64,000 bases of DNA from Pigoraptor chileana (Eukaryota; Opisthokonta; Filasterea). The number at the start of each line of letters is the position of its first letter. Position 1 is the stretch's first letter. The notes beneath the pieces are model-generated. The model was not told the DNA's origin. It saw nothing but the letters and a program-made list of their open reading frames with translations, and ran no database searches. The DNA lies in NCBI GenBank assembly GCA_943704495.1, contig CALSCR010002267.1, positions 1 to 64,000 on the forward strand, written 5' to 3'. Below are positions 9,889-21,643 of this stretch, piece by piece. The position numbers were made by a program, and so were the translations under genes.

Positions 9889-12800
9889 TTAGTGCATAAA
9901 AATAAATAGCAGGGGGCGCACCCTATAAAGCTGGTTTTTCCTGAACTTTCGGATGTCGAGCGAAGGGCTGTGCGGCATGTGCACGATGAAGCCGTCCGGG
10001 ATGACGACAAACTCGTACTTGAGCTTGGTGAGTCCGTAGATGTGAGAGACTTTGTTCCAGCCAAAGCCCACAAACCGCGTGTCATATCTGACAAATCCAA
10101 ATGCAAAATACACAAACGAGCCAACCGCTGAGCACCTGCAACCGACAAGCGCGAAAACTGCACAGGCGTAGCTAACCATACAATGCCCACACAAACACAA
10201 AAACACACACACACCTTGGTACGTCTCGCCTGACAACAATGTATGGCTCAAAATCGGGCGCCCACTCGATCTTGTATGGTTCCGACGCCGTGCGAAACCG
10301 CTCAAAATCGGTGGGACTGTGTCCTTGAGGCCACTCATTCGCCCGTGCATCGAGGACACCACACAATGCAAAAGAGAACAGCGATGGGACCCAGAGACCG
10401 AGAGGGGCACATGACACACACGCAGAGAGCATGCGCAGTCAAGGACGTAAACATAACACATACAGGGCGATCGTAGCAATGCAGCCGCAGATTTCAATGA
10501 TATCGAGCGTGCGTTCGGTTTACGGGAGGAGCGACACAGCACAAGCAAAACGTTTAAGGGCGGATATTGAAAGTGACGACCTCTTTGGCATCAACGAGCT
10601 TAAAGAGATCGGCCTTGGAAGCCGGAAAATTGAACTTGTACTTGAACGTCTCGAATGCAGGCACCACAATCGCCTTCTTACCATCCGCCATGCCAACACT
10701 CGTAATTGTGGATCTGAGTTGTGTTGTTGTTTGTCGTTTGTAGTTTACATGAATATCTATGCATTGATATGCATTCTTCCAATTGAACCAGTAGGGCCGG
10801 GTGGACGCAACAGCCATGTAAAGAGGACGGCAGTTTCAGCCCACAGAAGCTCAAACGCACAGACACAAACGCACCGAAGCAGCTGGTATAGGTTGCGGCT
10901 GGGAAGAAAATCGATGTCGACGAGCAAGACGAACGGCGTTTTGGCTTCGTCAAGCGCTACATTGCGCAGGTAATTGACGGGAAAGAAAAGCTATGGACAC
11001 ACAAATAATAAATCATGATTTGATTATTACTACTCAGTCGTCTCGGTTTGGCTGGTTCAAGAGAGAGATGGACATGGCCAGGGAACCAGAAATGCAGCAT
11101 AGGAGAAACTTTCATGCACACAAATAACTTCCAGACGAAGCAAGAACGCGGGAAAACTAAAACAAAACAAACTTGCGCCACACTATTTTTCTACTTTGAA
11201 TAAACAAACAAACAATTGCGAAAAAAAAGAGCATAAAAGCATATAAAAGCGGATGAAAAGCAACAATTACCATGGCATACCATCCGGGTTCAGACAAAAC
11301 ACACAGCCACACACAAACACATCGCAATACCCACCCCCTCAACGTATACAAAGTGGTATCCGATGTTTTTGCGAGCGGAAAGCACCGACGAGCTTTCGAT
11401 GAATGTGCTCACATAGCCCGCGTCGGCGTCAGTGAGATATATTGACAGCGAAATGGGCCCTGGGGGATCGCAGGCAGCACACACGAGGCGCGAAATATTT
11501 CAACCGTCTTGCCACACACACACACACACACATGTGCGACCCACTAAAGACCGCGCGTTGATTGCTGGTGTTGTTGGCACTATTCAAAAAAAATAAATGT
11601 TGACGACAAAAAACACACAGGCACACTGCGGCAGGGCAAATGTTTGCTCAGCCCAAATAGAAATCCAAATGCGCTATCATGCGCGTACGTTGACAAACAA
11701 CAACAACAACAACAACAAAAATACAGTCGTGTCATTCCATACCTTCCCAAAGTTCCGCAAGCGGTTCGAGCATGACGAGACGGTCAAGGGAAAACTGAGC
11801 AACTAGCGTGACGTCATTGTCCGATAGCTGTTTCGCGACGCATGACGAGTGTGAATACGTTGCGTGAACACACGCCGTACATAAATGAGAAAAAATGAAG
11901 CAAGACATATCTTACCCACAAACAAAACAAAAAAAAAACACTACATACCCCGCAACTAATAACAATAATAATAGACACAGACGTGAGTTGCACAAACAAG
12001 TACATACCGGGGGCTCCTCAAAGTCGGCGTAAAACAGGTGTGTGCGGTACTTGATGTCGGCCGCTTTCCTAAACTCGGCGCATTCGTCGTGAACAGTGTT
12101 CTCGTTTGCCGTGGAGTAACGCGGGCACGCGAGCAGCTCACGGCGCAAGAGCCCACCATCGTACTGACGACGGACAAAAGTTACACACACACAGGCGGCG
12201 CATATTCCGGGTGAGCAATAAATTCTAGGTTTGGGGCAAAGACACATACACTCACACCAGTCCTTCTCATGCCATGTTGTGGGGTCCATGGGCTCAAGAA
12301 AGAGAATGATATACAACACTGCGTTGCATCACACATCTTATCATTATCAACACAAAACGCAAATCACAGCAGTCTCACAGAGTTCGCATGGCAAGTACCT
12401 GGGAGAATGTCGCGACAAAAAGGCGGAAGTATTCAATGTTCTTGTTTGCGACGGCTGTCTTTTTCGGAGAGTTCCAATGCACAACTCCAATCTGCGACAC
12501 ACGGCGTCCAATGATCGAAGATTTGCAGATTAATTACGTGTTGGTTACAGTAAAGTACACAGCACACACACGCCACCACACACGCTCATATACACATAAT
12601 TACACGCACATACACACACACACACACGCACGTGACACACACGCACGCACATACGCACACATACGTATCCACATACTAGCACGCGCAAGAAGTCACATAC
12701 TTGCGACACAAATATGTGCACACATAATTGCCGCCTGCCACCCACCGATCCGCGCTCCCTGTAGCACACATCCGAGAGCGAGTTGTCACTGAGCTGGATG

Positions 12801-13796
12801 TTCCACTCGCACGGCAGTCGGTACACAAACCGCGGGTTTTCCTTCAGCACAGCGTTGATGACGTCCTGATCGGCAAGATGCGTCGTTTTTCGCCCCGGTT
12901 CCCGGCTGTCAAGCTCAGCGCGCGCAGTCTCCAGCCATAGCCGGTCCCACTTCATCTTACGCATCCGCGACAGATCCATCAGCATAACGCCAGTGTTGAA
13001 ACCAACGCCGATCGCGGGCCACGGATTGCTCGACTTGAGCTTTCCAAGGTACCACTCGCTCTGATTTTCCACAAGCCCAAGGATTTGGTCGGGCTCAAAC
13101 CGCGAAAAGTGCTCCCATAGCTTTGCAATATCAGCACCAAACACAACGTCAGTGTCGAGAGTGATAAGGCGGTCGACATCAGCCAGCGCCATTTCAAGGG
13201 TGAGCTTGAGAAGACCAAACACTCCGGAGTAGTGGGACGTGGGAATCGTGGCCACACGGCTGCGGTAATCGTCCGTTTTGTAGTATGACGTCGTCATGTG
13301 CGGCACCTGCCACGTGGCAAACAAGACACGCAGGATGCGCTCAGAAGCATCGTCGACTATGAGGTGCAGGTGTAACGGATGCTGTCGGTAAAAGAGAACG
13401 GACTTGAGCACGGCGACGAGCGATCTGCTCGACTTGTATCCTGCGCAAACAATGGCAACGTGGATGGTGTCGCATCGACCAAGAAAACTAGCATCTGTTT
13501 GCCCGAAATCGACTGCCGCGGTTGTTGGGCACTTTGCTGACGCTAAGCCTGCTCGTTTGCGTGCAATTCAAGAAAAAAAAAAGCGATGGAGGGGTGCAAA
13601 ATGCGTAAGTTTGAAACCAAACGGCCCACTTCAGCGATGATCAGCCAAAACATGCATCCTAGATACCTTCAAGGCCAGGGGTCCGCGATTGTTGGACGAG
13701 GTAGACGATAAGGACGACGATTGCGGCCGCCGGGACCAGCCGACGGGCGGTGGCACTGAAGCGCATCCACGACGCCATCGGGGCAGAGGACCGCAT
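9889..13796 (-). CDS. LARGE: LARGE bifunctional xylosyl/glucuronyltransferase (matriglycan synthase)
   Basis: LARGE polymerises the xylose-glucuronate repeat (matriglycan) that binds laminin-G domains in animals. Ten exons: 13667-13796, 12746-13548, 12399-12491, 12008-12163, 11743-11827, 11335-11459, 10875-10990, 10568-10713, 10215-10344, 9889-10087 (660 residues; human LARGE1 has 756). Exon 1 is a signal anchor (basic residues, then [15 protein letters not shown]). The GT8 xylosyltransferase domain begins at [14 protein letters not shown] and contains [11 protein letters not shown], the DxD TLDTDV (about D175/D177), [21 protein letters not shown] and HWNSPKK. The GT49-like glucuronyltransferase domain has [13 protein letters not shown] in VDIDFLP (about D489/D491), [27 protein letters not shown] and HMPHSPS. 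Both catalytic motifs are intact. The intron after exon 8 fits AT-AC rather than GT-AG ends. The final residues after QLYR diverge and may be read-through of a donor. Confidence 0.96.
10345..10567 (-). other. Putative U12-type AT-AC intron of LARGE
   Basis: After exon 8 the reading frame meets a stop with no usable GT donor near the homology boundary. An ATATCC 5' end at 10567 and an AC 3' end at 10345 restore phase and give exactly the human spacing between the conserved TF and W..GH residues. A TCCTTGAC motif, close to the U12 branch consensus, lies at 10438-10445, and no AG or AC occurs between it and the proposed AC end. The long branch-to-acceptor distance (about 90 nt) is unusual. The GT-AG alternative, GAG|GTCGTC to GAG|TGG, deletes about nine conserved residues. 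Confidence 0.55.
12562..12665. repeat. CA-rich microsatellite in LARGE intron 2
   Basis: Interrupted (CA)n tract within the intron between exons 2 and 3 of LARGE. A shorter (CAA)n run lies at about 11697-11717 in another intron of the same gene. Confidence 0.9.
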
Positions 13797-14549
13797 CTAC
13801 TCTATCCGCGCACACATTCGCTTTTAACTCACGGACGCCACACGAATAGACAGATGGATTATGCACTTGCACCACACTAAGAGTTGCTTGTAAACTTGCG
13901 ACTGCTTATTACTCTCGTCTGTGAAAGTCGTATGCCCTGAATTTGTGTGGGTGTGCGGTGCAGGGAAAAGGTCAACTGCCACAAAACTAAGTTCACACGC
14001 GAGAGGCAGTGCAATGAAATGTAATGACATTACAGATCTCAGTTGCAGCCTTTGTGCGGCAGCACTTTGCTCATGTGCAGCTATGTCACAACGGCAAGGA
14101 AAGGGGCGAGAAAGAGAGGATTGTGCCGATGTCGGGAGTCGTGCTGTGAGTAGTGACCACAAACCCAGTCCTGTCAAGCACCTGTCTAAGACGTAACGGA
14201 GAAAGGGCTTGAGTGGCACGATATTTCTTTATATAAGCAATTGGACGCGTGTTAACTATATTTATATTATTGTGCAAATATAGTCTAATTAAGGAGAATA
14301 ATTAGATTAAGTGCTTTATTTGGTAAATTTTGTCATACATTACTTATCCTAGCCGATGACGTGCATTCCCAGTTTGGCAACAGTGCGACATCACAAACCA
14401 CACACAGACGCACGCACCACACACCCTCGCAATCACAATCGAATCATCATGTGATGCATAGAAAGTGTGCGCGATTAGTATCAGATTGCAGTGAAAAAAA
14501 ATCCATCCCACTATTTGAAAAGTATAAACGTGTCTCTATTTTCTGAAAT
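13797..14549. promoter_or_regulatory. Shared upstream region of LARGE and the cystatin gene
   Basis: A 753 bp stretch between divergent starts, AT-rich around 14220-14340. A perfect 8-bp inverted repeat, TCTAATTA / TAATTAGA with a 7-nt spacer, lies near 14283-14305. No ORF of note. Likely holds both promoters. Confidence 0.45.
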
Positions 14550-15488
14550 ATGCGTTTTGCGGGTTTCTTCTTTGCGGCCGTTGCCGTCGCACTCGCCATA
14601 GGCAGCAGCGATGCACTTCTCAGGCCCGCCAACCCCACAACACATCGTTCCAATCGCGGCATTGTGGGCGGACAGGTTGAGATTCCGGTGGACAGCGATG
14701 ACGTGAAGCCCCTCCTTGAGGCAGTCTTTGTGCAGCTCAACCGCGAGAGCAACTCGATGATGAAGATTGTCCCGGTAACCGTCGCCAAGGTCACGCGCCA
14801 GGTGGTCGCGGGACTCCTCTATCGCATTTCGTTCTCCGCTGGTCTCTCACGTGCATGCATCAAGGATGAAGTGCTTTCAACCACGGAACAGTGCCCTGTG
14901 CTCAGCTCGTCCGTGCACGACTATTCCGCTGAAATACTCGTCCAGGTCTGGATGAAGGAGAACCCAGTCAAGATCATCAGCATCACCCCTCTGGATTCGA
15001 CCGTCGACGACGACGGCGCCCCTGGAGTTCCTGGCGGCAAGATACCTGTTGATGTACAGACTGACGCATCTGCAAAGCGCGCCCTAGAATTCGCACTTTC
15101 GACCGCCTCCTCCAACGTCCAGGCAACTGCGCCAGGCCTGCAACTCGTCGCCAAGGAAGTCCGTGCGTCGAAGCAGCTCGTCAACGGTCTCGTGTACGAG
15201 TTTGACATTCTCGCAGTCGTACGCGCAGAGAACAGCAAGGCAAGTGGCGCACAAGAGCGCGTGTCTGCCAAGATCCACGAGGCGCTTGGCGAGGTTCGTC
15301 CTCTCAACGTACTTGCCATGGAGCATCATGCGGTTTGCGATTCAGGGCTTGAAGTGAGCGACTTTGAGGGCGCTGATATAGTGCTTGGCCACGGTTACAG
15401 GCGTTGTGTTTCTGGAAAGTACACGGGGTGCGTCAGCCCCTTTGAGTATGCGTCTGTTGACAGCTGCAAAGTGTCTGCCCGTGTGTGA
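14550..15488 (+). CDS. Secreted protein with two cystatin domains
   Basis: An intronless 312-residue protein. A clear signal peptide (basic start, then FFFAAVAVALAIGSSDA, cut near residue 22) predicts secretion or a lysosomal route. Two cystatin-like domains follow. Each begins with a GG-containing segment (GIVGGQVEI and GVPGGKIPVD), then a helix (LLEAVFVQLN; ALEFALSTAS), then the QxVxG inhibitory loop (QVVAG at about 84-88; QLVNG at about 209-213). Cystatins use the glycine and the QxVxG loop to block papain-type cysteine proteases, so inhibitor function is the likely role. A cysteine-bearing C-terminal tail (about 260-312) matches nothing I know. The start has an in-frame ATG directly before the signal peptide. 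It is divergent from LARGE. Confidence 0.82.
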   Translation: MRFAGFFFAAVAVALAIGSSDALLRPANPTTHRSNRGIVGGQVEIPVDSDDVKPLLEAVFVQLNRESNSMMKIVPVTVAKVTRQVVAGLLYRISFSAGLSRACIKDEVLSTTEQCPVLSSSVHDYSAEILVQVWMKENPVKIISITPLDSTVDDDGAPGVPGGKIPVDVQTDASAKRALEFALSTASSNVQATAPGLQLVAKEVRASKQLVNGLVYEFDILAVVRAENSKASGAQERVSAKIHEALGEVRPLNVLAMEHHAVCDSGLEVSDFEGADIVLGHGYRRCVSGKYTGCVSPFEYASVDSCKVSARV

Positions 15489-15813
15489 AAAGCAGTTGCG
15501 TTCCCACACTCCTCCAACCAAATGTTTATATTGTAAATACAAAGCAATGTGCGCCCCTGACAAATACAGTTAGGATACATAATTCCTTCAATGATGTTCA
15601 CGCGAATTCGTTTGATTATGCACGGCGCTTTGAAACACGGACAAATCACAACAATTTATTATTGCGGGCCAGCGCAACAATTCGATGATTCAAGCCACAC
15701 ACACCACACACACAACACAAACGCACGGTTGGGCTCCGCGCCCAAAGCCAAGAGACAGCTACGAGCAATGTACAATTATTTTCTTTTAGTTTCCTCTCTC
15801 CATCTCTTCTCGT
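15489..15813. other. Intergenic, convergent 3' ends
   Basis: A 325 bp stretch between the stop of the cystatin gene and the stop of MED23. A short CA-rich patch lies near 15695-15722. No gene seen. Confidence 0.5.
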
Positions 15814-18800
15814 CTACACAACCTTTGTGTCGAATGCAATGAGCCCAAATTTCTCCCGCGTCGAGGGTTCGAGGGCCCCGAGTGCATCGGACATTTTCGA
15901 ATGAATTGCGGGCGACAGCGTCGCTCCATCAAGCAGCTCGAATGCAAAGCACAGCACCGACTCCAACGCCGTGTGTTCGCTGGAATCGCACACCGGGGCG
16001 AATGCCGTCTCCCACGAACGCTTTCCCGACTTTGTCTCTGCCACGTGACACGACGCATTCCTTCCGACCTTGGCAAGCGCATTCGCCAGGCTGTGAACGG
16101 ACTGAAGCACACAAAAGCACACACACACACACAAAAGAATAAAAAATTAGAGAAAATAACACAGACAAAATATAAATATCACGAGTAAAGTCGCCTTGAG
16201 ACGTTTCAAGGCAGAATCACCGACTCTGCCAATATTTGCACGTGACCGACCCACACATCACATCAAACGCCACAATAGATTTCTTTCGAACCAACCCACT
16301 TCTTCCCATATGAACGGTTGCCGCCGGCGTATCGACGAAATGAAGGGGACGAGCGTGTGGCATGCATAGGATGCCTGCTTGTACGACATGACAAATTGAA
16401 CCGCATCCGCAAGTGCACTCGACAGCACACCAATCGCGCCAAAACCGCCGTACACGCCGTAAATGTGGGCAAGCGCAATGAAACGGGAAGTCGTCGATTC
16501 GGTGACCGAAGGGTGGAGAGCAAGGCTTGAGGTCTCACTGTTTGCGGACGACTCGAGTCCACATCCGCACATCGAGTGGAGCCAATCGGTCGAGCCGTCA
16601 CTCCCCGCAATGACGACAGCTTCGCAAAGTTTCGCGGATATTATGGGGCCAACTACGTCCGCCGGGAGGCGACTCAGCAGCGCACCAACGGCATGCACAA
16701 CGTCCGAATGGCGGATATGGCGCAGCCTGTGGAGCGGGAGACGAAGGGTTGCAAAGAGTCCCGGGGCCTTCCTGTCCCTCTGCTCTTGGACGAGCGCAAG
16801 AGCGGCACCGATGGCGTCGGATGGAATGCCGTCAAGCGCGATCGAGACGAGGGCCTCGCACGTCGAGCAAATGTTAACGGGAAGGGCAAGGATTTCCGTT
16901 GCGGCAATGATAAGGAGGCGCGATCGAGGGCAGGAGAACTCGCTGAATCGCCAGTCCACATTCACCCGCGGCCGCGTGTCGCCATCTACGCACTCTTCCG
17001 ACTCGCCCGCAAACGGATCGCCCAGTCGTAGCACAAGCCTCAACACAAACGCCGCCAGGTACACCGGCTGTGAGGCAAACTCGAAAAGTGGCGAAGAGTT
17101 TGCGCCATTTGACGGAGGACTCTTCATGCTGATGACAAACGCGAGAAACTCGGGCGAAAACAGGCTGTGGGCTCCCGTGCGCGACAGACCAACAGCGCCT
17201 GCGTTGCGTTCCTTCATGGTCGACGTCTGAGGCACGGCATCGTGCACGAGCAGGCCAACAAGGCCCGCCCTCGCAGCAGACGCCCCCATTGACGGGGGAC
17301 TCTCCCGAGTGCTGTAGTATGCAAGGGTTTCGTGAACAAAGTGCACCGGAAAGTCGTGGTACCGGTACAGAGTGCCGTAGAGATCCGCCATGGCCACGAC
17401 GTTCTTGTTTTCAACGGGGTGCTCAAAACACTGCACGATGAACGTGTCCAGAACGGAGAGGAGTCGCAGCGCATAGTCGCCAAAATACACCGGCAGCGGC
17501 TGATGCCGAATATGATCGCCGCCCCTTTGATCCACACCACCTGACGCCAACTGTGCACGTTGTGCCTGCAGCTTGAAGAGCGACCCCGGCACGGACGGGT
17601 GCGACGAGGCGGGCGGGTCTTTCACTGTCGTCGAGTGCAGTTCCGAAGGCAGCCCCAGGTTCATAAACTCTGCACATCGGCGGCTCGTTCTTACCGAGGG
17701 CTCGGCGTCGTGCGGTTTGTCCGGATTGAGAAGCACCCGGATGAGGTTTGACGCAATGGTCAGCGACTGACCGTCGTACACGCCGCGGAGTAGGGCGTTC
17801 ATGACAAGCTCGAGCGGAATGATCGAGTAGCGGAAGCAGAGGTCGTCGAGCACGTGAGCATGCGGCAAGAGATCGCGCTTTGGAGGGAAAGTGTCAAACT
17901 CATCCCGCTGCACCATGTCGACCACAAAGTCAACAAACGATGGAATCAGTGCGAGAAGCGCCCCAGGACCAATGGCCTGCAGGGCCTTTCGAACCCCGCC
18001 AATGTTGAGCTGGGTCGACCTGTCTCCAACAATCTGCCGTCCGGCGACGTAGAGCGACGGAAGCAAAAGACGCTGACGCTCCGGTACGGTGAACTGCGAG
18101 GCAAAGATGTCCAGGGCCGGCCCTTCGCCCACAAGGAAGAGCGCCGTTATATTCTTGACTTGCTGGATATCGGAAAGCTGCCCCAGAACAAACGCACACA
18201 AAAACAAACAAACAAACACAGATGTTAACTAGTGAGCCAATGCTGAAAACGATAAATGTTGAAGTAAATAGAGACACGAGGGGAGAAAAATTAACCCCGC
18301 CTCTCCCTAAGGACGCACTACACACACACACACACAAAAACAAACAAAACAAAAGCGCATACCGCTATTTTCCCCGTCTCAAACTCGGCCTTGTACCGGG
18401 CCGCCCTGGAGGTGTAAAACGACTTCAAGGGCTCCGGGAAGCGAGCGATGGCAGCGTCCGACCACCTCATCCTCCATCCCCACGCAGCGTCAATGCGCAA
18501 AAGAAGCGCTTCAATGTCCCTCAGTCCAAACAGCGGCGTGCCGTGGTGGCCAGTTGTCCGCAGACTCACGGCCAGCGACCGCAGAACAGCACGCACGAGC
18601 ATCTCGTTTGAAAGTGTCCCGATCAGCGCCTCTGCGGCCGGTCCCTTGTAGGCAGCGAGCACGCCGCTGAACGACGACGCCGACAGCTTCATTGCGCACG
18701 CGAGAAGTTCCTGACTGAGCGTTTTGTTTGTGGCCCTGCGCGCGCCGTCCGCGAGAAGGGCGACAATCTGGGGCAATCCCGGCGATGTGCGGACTTGGAG

Positions 18801-21643
18801 AACGAGCCTGTGCGCAAGCAGCTCGACCAGTATGTGCGCAGGTATGGGAGATCGCTCAAGTGCGACCGGAGACAGGGCTTCTTGCAGGGCGGGTACAAGG
18901 CGGTGTGCACCGTGCGCCCACAGCGAAGGAAGAAAGTCGAGAAACGGAGATGGGACCATTCGACAAAGTCGCGCAAACGTTTCGACAAACGGAGCGGCGA
19001 CAGCGGAGATACCGCCTTCACCCTTGCACAGCTTGACAAATTCCTGGTAATACTGAACGGCAAGCCGCGCCCTGCACCTGCCGGACATCTGATCAATCCA
19101 CTGGGGGTCGACGCCGACAGCCAGCGCCCCGGATGCGCTTGGCGAGGGGAGGTATGCCACAACGCGCCCGTTTTCGGCAGACGTCGGATTGGAAAGCGAG
19201 TGGATACCGGCTGCCAGACGCATAATGATAATCGCGTTGATGTTGGTGGAGGAGATGCGGCTGATTGCGCCGACCATGTGCCACTCGCGCAGGCCCAACG
19301 GAGTCGATGCCGAGTCGCTCTTTTCAAGGAGATCCACAACCGACTGTCAATATATATAAAAAAAGAACATTAGATGCGAAAATAATATAATACAACGATT
19401 TTTTTAAAAAAACAACACAAAACACAATACAACAACACTTTAAAAACCGGTTAAAACGCCAGTGTGCTGCGTCCACCATGCCCACGAAATCCCCCCCCAT
19501 AATGGCAGAGCCAAATATCAACAAACGAAAATACAAACCAACAAAACCAAAACAAGAACAGCAAGCCAATCGCACAAAACAAAAAGTGCGCATGTGCGAG
19601 GCATATACGGGAATTCTCTCACCTTGCAGCTTCGGTACTGCTCCTGATACTCTGTGAAGATCCGGACCAGCGGAGGATGCCACTGAGAGACCAGCTCGAG
19701 CACGTCTTTTCCGGGGCGAAGGAGATCACAAAAAATACTCATCGAAAAGAACCACCCGGGACTTGTTGCCGGAGGGAGGGGTGTGACGAGTCCTCCCACA
19801 AGCGTCTTCACGAGCGCCGCGTGCAAGGCGGACGGCGGCGCCCATCCGGCCGATCCGTTCTTTGTTGTTGGGCTCCTGACGGCTGCTATAAGCGCATCCA
19901 CCACGTGTGGATGGTCGATGCAGCGTAAAAGCGACCACAGAGCAAGCGATTGGCCACCGCATTGCTTCGAGATCTTTGCCACAAGCTCCAGAAAAAACGG
20001 CTCGAAATCAACCGAACGCTTGCCGACAAGCACATGCGCGAGGTCGGAGAATGCATTCCACTCCCGGAATCGGTGGGCCCACGAGCTGTCCCCGGGCCCG
20101 CCGGGTACTTCGTTGGCGGTCAAGTCACCCACACGCGCCGCCACATCGCTCGCACGCTCGACAAGTGTTGATAGCACAATTCCACGCAATGCAGGCCTGA
20201 GAGTTGCGGTTGTGGGAGTCTCGCGCAACGGATCGAATTGCGGATCCGCAGCCCGGTCGATTATGCCACAGATCCAGTCAAACTGCGACAATTGGCACTG
20301 CGACAGCGCATCCCTGAGCACGTTCCCCCTCCACTCGCAGTCAAGCACGGGACTCTGCAACTCCATTGCAGCCGAGGACGGAAACAGGAGTTGGGCCCAC
20401 ATGTCGCTTCCCTCGCCCTCGTTGACAATCGTCAGGGCACGGCACACGTGAGAACACCCGAGGGCACACCGGAACGAGGCAGACAGCGCCGACACCAAGC
20501 GGGCAAAGCGTGAGTCAAGGTACTCCGACACACTTCCCCCACAGCCTGCTTCCTTGGCACCGGCCCACGCCTGGACAACTTCTGCGGCGACTGCAACGTT
20601 GTGCAGTATCCGGGAGCCAGGATCATCGGAGCACAGTACTTCGATCGCAGAGTCAATGACCGACTCGAGTGAGACGGGAGCGCCAGCCAATGCCTTCAAA
20701 AGAACACGAAGGACGAGGCGCAGATCCGATGCATTGGCGGATTTCGAATTGTTCACAATGACAGACGCGAGACCCCGACATACGGGGCGGGAAAAGGGCG
20801 ACGGGCGGGCGGTACTCTCCCTCGCAATGGCGTTGCTGCACTCGACAAGACACGCGCCCACAACTGGGGCGGTAAGCAATCCAATGGCACGGCCAAGTGT
20901 GTCGAGGAGCACAGACACCCTGGCAACGACATTGCCGGGTGTGTTTGGATTGTTTGCCAGTAACGAGCACACCTGCAGCATTTCGTGGATAACCGCACGA
21001 GCTCGTGATCGCTGTCGTCCGTGCGTCGGCTGTTTGAGATGCCAGGTAGATTTTGCAGGCGGGACGGTCAATTACAAAAACACTGGCGCATCTAACCCCC
21101 GGTCCTCTTCATCATTGTAGCACATCAACAATCAGCAGCAATCCCAAAAACAAAACAATGTTTACCTTGTCCACTCCTTCATGCTCGGAAACAATGGTGC
21201 CGAGGCAGTCCGAGAGGGTTTTTGCTCCGTTGGTGCACTGCACAGGCCTACAAGCACGCACATATACGCACGAGTGATAAGTGCGTGAGCGTATGTTAAA
21301 GTCGCAACTTCAATCGGGGGTCCACATTCCGAATACCAACAGTAAATGACGACAGCGGGAATATCCTTTCACCAACTAACCTGAACCCATCCGCCACGCC
21401 GCCGTGTCGTCCCTAGAACCCAAAAACACAAAGGGAGGAAAAACGAGAAGTAGTCCAGACAAGAGAAGGGTGAGACAAGAGCTAAACAACACATCTACGA
21501 CTCGACATTCACATAACAACAACCGCATCAAACAGAGAAAACTGGCTCACCCAGACTGTTTTGACAGCCGACTCAACCGCCTTCTTCTGCTGAACCGACA
21601 GTCCATCCACCCCGTCGCGCGAGGGGACGTCGCTGCTCATCAT
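15814..21643 (-). CDS. MED23: Mediator complex subunit 23
   Basis: MED23 is a tail-module subunit of Mediator, the bridge between activators and RNA polymerase II. Seven exons with consistent phase: 21551-21643, 21381-21412, 21166-21247, 19623-21029, 18363-19343, 16300-18177, 15814-16101, giving 1586 residues (human 1368). The protein is an all-helical repeat without catalytic motifs. The strongest matches to animal MED23 are LPVYFGDYALRLL, the YRYHDFPVHFV segment, and DWRFSEF, each in the expected order; the N-terminal LSDCLGTIV and GLLTAPVVG segments also fit. Several linkers are longer than in human. The 32-nt exon 2 is unusually short but is needed for phase. The final exon start was chosen because GAA|GTGGGT to CAG|TCC keeps the family pattern. 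Confidence 0.9.

Noticed and set aside
12263-12299. Possible extra LARGE exon ([11 protein letters not shown] frame) between AG and GT signals
   Set aside because: It breaks phase, and exon 3 joined directly to exon 4 gives exactly the human spacing ([10 protein letters not shown] then [10 protein letters not shown]).
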